Program-made: the position numbers and the translations under genes
Notes under the pieces: generated by a model
Database searches by the model: none
The model's input: the letters and a program-made list of their open reading frames with translations, nothing else
What the model was told of the DNA's origin: nothing
Shown here: piece by piece, positions 57,928 through 64,000 of the stretch
Layout of the letters: every line of letters begins with the position of its first letter
How positions within the stretch are numbered: the stretch's first letter is position 1
Source: Micromonospora polyrhachis
GTDB taxonomy: Bacteria; Actinomycetota; Actinomycetes; Mycobacteriales; Micromonosporaceae
DNA: 64,000 bases
Assembly: GCF_014203835.1 (NCBI RefSeq)
Contig: NZ_JACHJW010000001.1
Coordinates: 2,317,176-2,381,175 of the forward strand
Direction of reading: 5' to 3'

Positions 57928-58659
57928 TCAGAGCTGCTGCCAGAGGGATGGAACGTTCGGAGGTTCCCAGCCGGGGATAGCGGTGTGCGCCTGTCGGCAG
58001 CGGTAGGTGGTGCCGCCGTAGGTGACGGCGCTGCCAACCTGGTAGGCGGTGCCGGCACTCCAGGTGCCGCCGGTCGGCGGCGGGGAGGTCGGGTTCGGAT
58101 CGGGCGTGGACGTAGGCGTAACGGTGGGGGTCGGGTTCGGCCCGCCGCCGATCTGCACGTCGACGCAGGCGTAGAAGGCGTTCGCCGTGTCGGCGATGTT
58201 CCAGATGGCCAGGACCTTCTGCCGTCCGGTGTAGCCGCCGAGGTTCACCTGGTGGGTGACGGTGGCCCCGGGTTGGCGACCGCCGTCGTTGAACAGCGCG
58301 ATCCGCTGGCTGCCGATGTAGTACTCCCAGGTGCTGGTGGCGTGCCGGGCGGTCAGCACCCAGCTGAACGTGGCAGAGCCGCCGCCCACCGAGGTGGCGG
58401 GCCAGCCCTTGCTCTCGTCGTCCAACTGGGCGAACCGGCTGTTACCACCGCTACAGCTGCGCAGCCCCTTGGGGCCTTCGACACTCTGCGGCTCCCACCG
58501 GATCTCGCCGCAGTTCGCCACCCGGCCCTGTGCACAGAGTGCCTGCCGGCTGGGCGGGGATGACACGTACCCGTGTGCCTGCGCGGGCGAGGCCACCACC
58601 AGGGCGCTTCCCACGACGGCGGCCACGGTCAGGAACGAAAGAACGAGCGGTCTTCGCAT
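57928..58659 (-). CDS. Secreted lytic polysaccharide monooxygenase (AA10) with CBM5/12
   Basis: 243 residues, ATG 58657-58659 with GAGGAG 7 nt upstream. Signal peptide ends SPAQA, so the mature enzyme begins with His29, the copper-brace histidine (HGYVSSPPSR). The second histidine is in ARHATSTWEYY; AIWNIADTANAFYACVDVQI closes the AA10 domain. A Pro/Thr linker and a chitin-binding CBM5/12 module (WSAGTAYQVGSAVTYGGTTY to GWEPPNVPSLWQQL) follow. Chitin oxidation is the expected role. The region before the gene (58690-58745) is AT-rich and probably holds its promoter. Confidence 0.94.
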   Translation of the reverse strand: MRRPLVLSFLTVAAVVGSALVVASPAQAHGYVSSPPSRQALCAQGRVANCGEIRWEPQSVEGPKGLRSCSGGNSRFAQLDDESKGWPATSVGGGSATFSWVLTARHATSTWEYYIGSQRIALFNDGGRQPGATVTHQVNLGGYTGRQKVLAIWNIADTANAFYACVDVQIGGGPNPTPTVTPTSTPDPNPTSPPPTGGTWSAGTAYQVGSAVTYGGTTYRCRQAHTAIPGWEPPNVPSLWQQL

Positions 58660-58780
58660 GACGGGACTCCTCACTCGACTTGAATCGGCAAGTTGCTCCC
58701 AAGTTAAAGTAAGGATTCTTAACAGTAAATACCTACGGACAAACAATCATCGATGGATCAGAGGTTGGCCACCCCACCCG

Positions 58781-59104
58781 TCACGGCCGATCGGCAGCCT
58801 CGGCAGGCCACCAGGCGTAGCGAGACATGTCGACCCGCTCGCTGCGGAACACGATGCCCTCCGCCATCAGGCGCGCCCGCGCCTCCCGTTCATGGCCAGG
58901 TGGCAGCCGGCCGGCGGCGTTGACCACCCGATGCCAGGGCACCCCGCCGCCGTGCCGAGCCATGATCGAGCCGACCAGTCGGGACGACGTTCGACCGGAC
59001 CGCTCCGCCAGATGGTCGGCGATCGCCCCGTACGAGGCCACCCGCCCCGGCGGGATCGCCTCGACGCAGGCGAGCACGGTTTCGACGTACTCCTCCGGGG
59101 TCAT
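58781..59104 (-). CDS. Alkyltransferase-like protein (ATL, MGMT family)
   Basis: 107 residues (MTPEEYVETVLACVEAIPPG), GGGAGGGG just upstream. The DNA-binding MGMT domain is complete (RVASYGAIADHLAERSGRTS, RLVGSIMARH), but the active-site PCHR is PWHRVV: tryptophan replaces the acceptor cysteine. Such ATL proteins bind O6-alkylguanine and hand it to nucleotide excision repair rather than repairing it. The stop of the next gene is 23 bp upstream. Confidence 0.92.
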   Translation of the reverse strand: MTPEEYVETVLACVEAIPPGRVASYGAIADHLAERSGRTSSRLVGSIMARHGGGVPWHRVVNAAGRLPPGHEREARARLMAEGIVFRSERVDMSRYAWWPAEAADRP

Positions 59105-59127
59105 CGACCCCTCCCGATCCGAATCGG

Positions 59128-60657
59128 TCAGGCCCAGGTCGGGCGCTGCAACAGGCTGAAGAACTCGACCAGTAGTCGTTCCCGCAACGCCGGCGGGGCG
59201 GCGTCGAGCAGCGTGTTCACCGTCGCCATCCGCTCGGGCGTGGGCCCGCCAGTCGAATCGGGACCGCCACTGCCGGCGGCACCGAGACCGATCCCACCGG
59301 CCAGGCCGGCGACCAACTCGGGGGTGAGCATGTCCGGGGTGAGGGTGGTGGCCAGCGCGCGCATCTCGTCGGGCAGCCGCACCGGACCGAGCTTGCGGGC
59401 GTCCGCCGCCGCAGCCGCCAGGTCCGGCCCGAACTCCGCCACCCGGGGTGCCACCGAGGCGGTCACCGTCAGGTGAATGCTGGCCGGCAGGTCGGCGTAC
59501 GCCAACTGGGGCTGGGTGTGCCAACCCCGGGCGGTCAGCTCGTCGGCGAGGACGAAGAGGTCCAACTCGGCATCCGTGCTCGTGAAGCAGACCACGGTCG
59601 ACTCCGGCTCGGCCATCAACCGCAGCCCCGGCACTTCGCGTACCGCGTCGGCGAGTCCCCGTACCGCACCGAGGGTCTGCTCGGCGAGCCGCAGATAGCC
59701 CTCGTCGCCGAGGTGCCGCAGGGTGGCGTAGGCGGCGGCGACCGGCCCACCCGAGCGGGTCGAGGCGATGCCCGGGTTGATCATCGTGTAGCCCGGCCAG
59801 TCAGCCGAGGCGAAGTACTGCGGCCGGCGTAGCCCGGCGTCCCGGTGCAACAGCACCGACACACCCTTCGGGACGTAGGCGTACTTGTGCAGATCCACCG
59901 AGATCGAGGTGACCCCGGGCACGGAGAAGTCGAACGCCGGCCCGTCGAACCCGAGCCGACGCAGGTAGGGCAGGGTCCAGCCGCCGAAGCAGGCGTCCAC
60001 GTGACAGCGCACCCCCGCCGCCGCCGCGACCGCCGCGATCTGGCCGACCGGGTCCACCACCCCGTGGGCGTACGACGGCGCGGAGCACGCCACCAGCACG
60101 GTCTCCGGCCCGATCGCCACCGCGATGTCGGCCACCTCGGGACGCAACGTCTCCGGCGACACCGGCACCAGGTCGAGCGCCACCCCCAGGTAGTGGGCTG
60201 CCTTCGCGAACGCGGCATGCGCCGTCGCCGGGGCCACCAGCCGGGGCCGGGCCACTTCCGGTCGGGCGTCCCTGGCCGCCTTGACGGCCAGGATCAGCGA
60301 CTCCGTACCGCCGCTGGTCACGCTCCCCACCACGTCCGGCGCGGTCGTGTCCGGGCCGCCGCCGAGCACCCGGGCCGCCGCCCCGACCAGGGCGTTCTCC
60401 ATCGCCAGCAGCGACGGAAAGGCGGTCGGGTCGAGCCCGTTGACGTGCGCCGAGAGCGCGTACGCCGACATCGCCAGGTCGTCCAGCCCGGCCACCGCCG
60501 GGTCGTAGACATAGGCGAAGAGCCGCCCGCCGTGGGTCGGTCGGTCCGCGGCGCGCAGCCCGCGAATCTCGGCCAGCACCTGTTCCACCGGTACGCCCCG
60601 CGCGGGCAACGCCTCGATCATGGCGGTCACCGTACCGTCAGCCCGGTCGGAGATCAC
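59128..60657 (-). CDS. PLP-dependent decarboxylase/lyase (group II, sphingosine-phosphate-lyase-like)
   Basis: 509 residues. PLP fold type I: SVTSGGTESLILAVKAARDA, HVDACFGGWTLPYLRRLGF (His-Val-Asp-Ala) and the lysine in SVDLHKYAYVPKGVSVLL. The closest pattern is the S1P lyase/glutamate decarboxylase group; substrate unknown. The GTG start overlaps the transporter stop by 4 bp (GTGA), so the two are coupled. About the last 100 residues are Ala/Gly/Pro-rich and less conserved. Confidence 0.88.
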   Translation of the reverse strand: MISDRADGTVTAMIEALPARGVPVEQVLAEIRGLRAADRPTHGGRLFAYVYDPAVAGLDDLAMSAYALSAHVNGLDPTAFPSLLAMENALVGAAARVLGGGPDTTAPDVVGSVTSGGTESLILAVKAARDARPEVARPRLVAPATAHAAFAKAAHYLGVALDLVPVSPETLRPEVADIAVAIGPETVLVACSAPSYAHGVVDPVGQIAAVAAAAGVRCHVDACFGGWTLPYLRRLGFDGPAFDFSVPGVTSISVDLHKYAYVPKGVSVLLHRDAGLRRPQYFASADWPGYTMINPGIASTRSGGPVAAAYATLRHLGDEGYLRLAEQTLGAVRGLADAVREVPGLRLMAEPESTVVCFTSTDAELDLFVLADELTARGWHTQPQLAYADLPASIHLTVTASVAPRVAEFGPDLAAAAADARKLGPVRLPDEMRALATTLTPDMLTPELVAGLAGGIGLGAAGSGGPDSTGGPTPERMATVNTLLDAAPPALRERLLVEFFSLLQRPTWA

Positions 60658-62189
60658 TCGCTGACCCGCTCAGCCGCCGGCGCGCCGGGACTCCGCTCGG
60701 CCGCTGCCATCCGTTCCGCTGCCATCCGTTCCGCTGCCATCCGTTCCGCCTCGGCGAGCCGCTCGGCGGTCAGGTCGTAGCCGCGCAGCAGCAGCACCGC
60801 GAACCCGACCAGCACGGCGGGCAGCACGGTGAAGCCGAGCAGCACCCCCAGCCGGGCCGAGTCGGACTGCACCGCCGTCGTACCGGTGGCCGACGAGGCG
60901 TACCCGGAGATCTGGAGGACCAGCCCGTAGATCCCCGGGCCGAGGGCCAGGCCGAAGGTCTCCCCCGCCGTCCACAGCCCGGTGAAGACGCCCGCCTGTC
61001 GCCGGCCGGTACGCGCCGCGTCGTACGCGATGCAGTCCGGCAGCATGGCCAGCGCGAACACCTGCTGCCCGGCGTAACCGCAGCCGATGGCGGCGACCAG
61101 CGCGTAGACCGCGACCGGCGGCAGCATCGGCGCGACGACCAGGGCGAGTGCCCCCACCGCGAAGATCGCGGAGGCCCAGCAGAAGGCCGGTAGCTTGCCG
61201 AGCCGGGCCCCCACCCGGCTCCAGACCGGCATCACCAGCAGAGCTGGCCCGACGAAACAGGCGAAGAGAACGGTCGGGCCGGCGGCGGAGCCACCCAGGA
61301 CGTGATCCGCGAAGTAGTTGACCCCGGCCAGGATGGTGGCGATCCCCGCCGACTGGACGACGAAACAGATCAGCAGCACCCGGAACGGCCGATTTCGGGC
61401 CGCAACCGCGAGCTGGGCCCGAAAACTCGCCCCGGCCGACTCGTCCCGGTCGGCCGCCGTCCCGTCCCGGCTGGTTGCCGTCCCGTCCCAGTCGGCAGCC
61501 GTCGCGTCCCGGCTGGTCGCCACCTCGCCACCGGAAGCGGACCGAGTTGCCGTGCCGAGAAACGAGCCGACCGTCCCGAGCACGATCAGCGCGGCCACGA
61601 ACAGTCCCATCCAGCGGTAACCCGGAATACCCTGGCCACCGGCGGCGACCACGGCCGGAGCGAGCGCGCCGGAGACCAGGATGGTCAGCGCCAGCACCGC
61701 GATCCGCCAGGTCATCAACCGGGTGCGCTCCTGGTAGCCGGTGGTCAGTTCGGCCGGCATCGCCACGTACGGCACCTGGAAGAAGGCGAACGCGGTCGCG
61801 GTGGCCAGGAAGGCGAAGGCGACGTACGCCCCGGCCCCCGGGCCGGTGCCGAACGGCGCGGCGAAGATGGCCGCGAAGAGCACCGCCAGGGCGAGCCCCG
61901 CCCCCAGGAGGTACGGCCGGCGGGCACCCCAGCGGGACCGGGTCCGGTCGGAGACCCGTCCGGCGATCGGATTCACCAGCACGTCCCACGCCTTCGGGCC
62001 GAGCACCAGCAGGGCGGCGACACCGGCCGCGACGCCCATGGTGTCGGTCAGGTACGGCAGCAGCAGCAACCCGGGCACGGTGCCGAACGCGCCGGTGACC
62101 AGCGAGCCGGAGGCGTAGCCGAGGTGCACCCGGCGCGGCAGTACATGGTCCCGGACGGGCGGCGACACTGACATGAACCTGAGTTTCAT
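60654..62189 (-). CDS. MFS transporter, GPH (sugar:cation symporter) type
   Basis: 511 residues, 12 helices. Features of the GPH family: LGPKAWDVLVNPIAGRVSDR, TRSRWGARRPYLLGAGLAL, FFQVPYVAMPAELTTGYQER, RTGRRQAGVFTGLWTAGETF. Tandem expansions occur in the central loop (61444-61479 and 61486-61521) and at the C-terminus (ERMAA repeats). The start may instead be the ATG five codons later (62174). It overlaps the decarboxylase gene, hinting that it imports that enzyme's substrate. Confidence 0.88.
   Translation of the reverse strand: MKLRFMSVSPPVRDHVLPRRVHLGYASGSLVTGAFGTVPGLLLLPYLTDTMGVAAGVAALLVLGPKAWDVLVNPIAGRVSDRTRSRWGARRPYLLGAGLALAVLFAAIFAAPFGTGPGAGAYVAFAFLATATAFAFFQVPYVAMPAELTTGYQERTRLMTWRIAVLALTILVSGALAPAVVAAGGQGIPGYRWMGLFVAALIVLGTVGSFLGTATRSASGGEVATSRDATAADWDGTATSRDGTAADRDESAGASFRAQLAVAARNRPFRVLLICFVVQSAGIATILAGVNYFADHVLGGSAAGPTVLFACFVGPALLVMPVWSRVGARLGKLPAFCWASAIFAVGALALVVAPMLPPVAVYALVAAIGCGYAGQQVFALAMLPDCIAYDAARTGRRQAGVFTGLWTAGETFGLALGPGIYGLVLQISGYASSATGTTAVQSDSARLGVLLGFTVLPAVLVGFAVLLLRGYDLTAERLAEAERMAAERMAAERMAAAERSPGAPAAERVSE
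60703..60747. repeat. 15-bp tandem repeat x3 at the transporter C-terminus
   Basis: gctgccatccgttcc at 60703-60717, 60718-60732 and 60733-60747, identical, coding ERMAA units. Confidence 0.9.
61444..61521. repeat. 42-bp period repeat in the transporter central loop
   Basis: 36-bp units at 61444-61479 and 61486-61521, in frame, coding variants of ATSRDGTAADRD in the cytoplasmic loop. Confidence 0.8.
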
Positions 62190-62302
62190 CCATGTTCCAG
62201 GTCCCCGGAATCCTCCGAAGATCCCCTGTCAGGGGCGCGGACGACCGCCACGATGTGGGAGGTGCGCGTCCTGGACCGGCCCCCACCACGCAGAATGGGC
62301 GG

Positions 62303-63412
62303 GTGCGGGAAACAGTCACGGCAGCCCAGCGGATCGTGGTCAAGGTCGGCTCGTCGTCCCTGACCACCACGGAGGGCGGGCTGGACACCGCGCGGATGGA
62401 CGCCCTCACCGGCGTACTCGGTGGCCTGGTGGCCGAGGGCCGGGAGGTCGTACTGGTCTCGTCCGGGGCGATCGCCGCCGGGCTGGCCCCGCTCGGCCTG
62501 CGTCGCCGTCCCCGGGACCTGGCCACCCAGCAGGCCGCCGCCAGCGTCGGGCAGGGGCTGCTGATCGGGCACTACGCCGCCAGCTTCGCGCGGCAGGGGC
62601 TGACCGTCGGGCAGGTGCTGCTCACCGTCGACGACGTCACCCGTCGCGCGCACTACCGCAACGCGTACCGGACCCTGCGCAAACTGCTCGACCTGCGGGC
62701 CGTACCGATCGTCAACGAGAACGACACGGTCGCCACCGACGAGATCCGGTTTGGCGACAACGACCGGCTCGCCGCACTGGTCGCCGCCCTGGTCCACGCC
62801 GACCTGCTGGTGCTCCTCTCCGACGTGGACGCGCTCTACACCGGTGATCCGGCCCAGCCGGGCACCAGCCGGATCGCGGAGGTCCACGACGCCGCCGATC
62901 TCGCCGGGGTCGCGATCGGCCGGGCTGGCAAGGCAGGCGTCGGCACCGGCGGCATGGTCACCAAGGTCGAGGCAGCCCGGATCGCCACCGGCTTCGGCAT
63001 CCCGGTGGTGCTGACCGCCGCACCGCTGGCCGCCGAGGCCCTCGCCGGTCACCCGGTGGGCACCTACTTCCACCGGGTACGACAGCGGCCGGCGGCCCGG
63101 CTCTTCTGGTTGGCGCACGCCACCTCGCCCCGGGGCCGACTACACCTGGACCCGGGGGCGGTGCAGGCGGTGGTGGACCGCCGTAAGTCGTTGTTGCCTG
63201 CCGGGATCACCGCCGTGGACGGTGCCTTCACCGCCGGCGACCCGGTCGACCTGGTGGACACCACCGGTGCGCCGGTGGCCCGAGGGCTGGTCAACTACGA
63301 CGCGGTGGAGTTACCCGGTCTGCTCGGGCGGTCCACCGGGGAACTCGCCGCCGCCCTCGGCCCCGCCTACGAACGTGAGGTCGTCCACCGCGACGACCTC
63401 GTCCTGCTGTAA
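62303..63412 (+). CDS. proB: Glutamate 5-kinase
   Basis: 369 residues from the GTG 62303 (VRETVTAAQRIVVKVGSSSL); the frame is open to 62192. First step of proline synthesis. Kinase motifs: VVKVGSSSLT, LVSSGAIAAGLAPLGL, NENDTVATDEIRFGDND, SDVDALYTGDP, GTGGMVTKVEAARIA. A C-terminal PUA domain follows from about residue 275. No good ribosome-binding site. Operon with proA. Confidence 0.96.
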   Translation: MRETVTAAQRIVVKVGSSSLTTTEGGLDTARMDALTGVLGGLVAEGREVVLVSSGAIAAGLAPLGLRRRPRDLATQQAAASVGQGLLIGHYAASFARQGLTVGQVLLTVDDVTRRAHYRNAYRTLRKLLDLRAVPIVNENDTVATDEIRFGDNDRLAALVAALVHADLLVLLSDVDALYTGDPAQPGTSRIAEVHDAADLAGVAIGRAGKAGVGTGGMVTKVEAARIATGFGIPVVLTAAPLAAEALAGHPVGTYFHRVRQRPAARLFWLAHATSPRGRLHLDPGAVQAVVDRRKSLLPAGITAVDGAFTAGDPVDLVDTTGAPVARGLVNYDAVELPGLLGRSTGELAAALGPAYEREVVHRDDLVLL

Positions 63413-63476
63413 GTAAGGGCTCGTACAGATTGCTGTAAGGAAGGGCTCGCGCAGAAACCGAGAAGGAGGGGCCCTT
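63406..63476. repeat. Duplicated proB 3' end and hairpin between proB and proA
   Basis: gctgtaagtaagggctcgta... at 63406-63431 and a copy at 63432-63457 (about 81% identical, period 26); the proB stop is in the first copy. aggaagggc in the second copy can pair with gcccttcct near 63465-63475 to form a 9-bp hairpin upstream of the proA ribosome-binding site. Confidence 0.75.
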
Positions 63477-63504
63477 CCTGACATCCCCGGAGAAGGAGAG
63501 CACG

Positions 63505-64000
63505 ATGAGCGTCACGGAGCAGGCGCGGCGGGCCCGCGAGGCGGCGAGCATGCTCGCCACGGCCACCCGTTCCGTCAAGGACGGCGCGCTGCACGCGATG
63601 GCCGACGCGCTGGTCGCCCGTACCCCGGAGATCCTGACCGCGAACGAGGCGGACCTGGCGGCGGGGCGCGAAGCCGGCCTGTCGACGGCGGTCCTGGACC
63701 GGCTGGCGCTGAGCGCCGAGCGGATGGCCGGGATCGCCGACGCGCTGCGGCAGATGGCGGCGCTGCCCGACCCGGTCGGCGAGGTGGTACGCGGTAGCAC
63801 GCTGCCCAACGGCCTGGAGCTGCGGCAGATCCGGGTGCCGTTCGGGGTGGTCGGAATCATCTACGAGGCGCGGCCGAACGTGACCGTGGACGCGGCCGGC
63901 ATCTGTCTCAAGTCCGGCAACGCGGCACTGCTACGCGGCTCGTCGTCGGCGGTCCGCTCCAACGCGGCGCTGGTGGCGGTGCTGCGCGACGCGGTGGCCG
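63505..64000 (+). CDS. proA: Glutamate-5-semialdehyde dehydrogenase (5' part, runs off right edge)
   Basis: First 165 residues of gamma-glutamyl phosphate reductase, second step of proline synthesis. ATG 63505 with AAGGAG upstream. Visible: [40 protein letters not shown] and [20 protein letters not shown], which match ProA. The catalytic cysteine lies beyond the window. Confidence 0.97.
   Translation, partial: MSVTEQARRAREAASMLATATRSVKDGALHAMADALVARTPEILTANEADLAAGREAGLSTAVLDRLALSAERMAGIADALRQMAALPDPVGEVVRGSTLPNGLELRQIRVPFGVVGIIYEARPNVTVDAAGICLKSGNAALLRGSSSAVRSNAALVAVLRDAVA

Noticed and set aside
62192-62302. Longer N-terminus for ProB
   Set aside because: The kinase fold begins at VVKVGSSS soon after the GTG at 62303; the upstream part overlaps the divergent transporter's promoter region.

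Overview
The window (64 kb, high GC) is most likely chromosome of a Micromonosporaceae actinomycete (Micromonospora or a close relative). This rests on GC-rich codon use, GTG/TTG starts, the actinobacterial gene order tRNA-Thr, tRNA-Met, rpmG, hadA, hadB, tRNA-Trp, secE, nusG, rplKA, rplJL, rpoBC, rpsLG, fusA, tuf and S10 operon, and the RpoB and L33 sequences. It was read by eye only; no database search supports the genus call.

Region 1 (1-31,220, all minus strand, so transcribed right to left) is the gene-expression core. From the right it holds tRNA-Thr and tRNA-Met, rpmG, the dehydratase pair hadA/hadB, tRNA-Trp, secE-nusG, rplK-rplA, rplJ-rplL, rpoB-rpoC, two small membrane proteins, rpsL-rpsG-fusA-tuf, the S10/spc ribosomal protein genes rpsJ to rplO, and the start of secY. 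Many gene pairs overlap by 1-4 bases. Strong hairpins mark the ends of rplL, rpoC, rplA and rplO. The rpsL and rpsJ leaders share an identical 20-bp element about 115-120 bp before the start codon.

Region 2 (31,300-41,350) is more variable: a membrane GAF-GGDEF-EAL protein behind a 62-residue membrane peptide, an UlaG-like metallohydrolase, an unknown protein flanked by 50-bp repeats, tRNA-Tyr, a YajQ-family protein, an MFS transporter, an AI-2E family permease and HtpX.

Region 3 (41,370-57,050) holds a partial complex I set on the minus strand (nuoB, C, H, I, J, K, L, M, N; no nuoA, D, E, F or G). Between nuoB and nuoC sits a plus-strand block: a glucose-dehydrogenase-like gene and a minimal class I lanthipeptide locus consisting of a stand-alone elimination domain, a LanB glutamylation protein, a 53-residue precursor ending NNSCCGMGSCHTF, a 15-bp hairpin, and LanC. 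This locus is the best candidate for an undescribed system here.

Region 4 (57,150-64,000) has a DUF305 lipoprotein, a secreted chitin-type LPMO with a CBM5/12 module, an alkyltransferase-like protein, a PLP decarboxylase overlapped with a GPH-type transporter, and proB-proA (proA runs off the right edge).

A trait running through the whole window is a large number of young, imperfect tandem duplications (15-55 bp). Several cover the stop codon of a gene (nusG, AI-2E permease, nuoL, nuoH, lanC/nuoB, proB) or abut it (htpX); others expand unstructured parts of proteins (SecE, LanB, NuoN, the GPH transporter).
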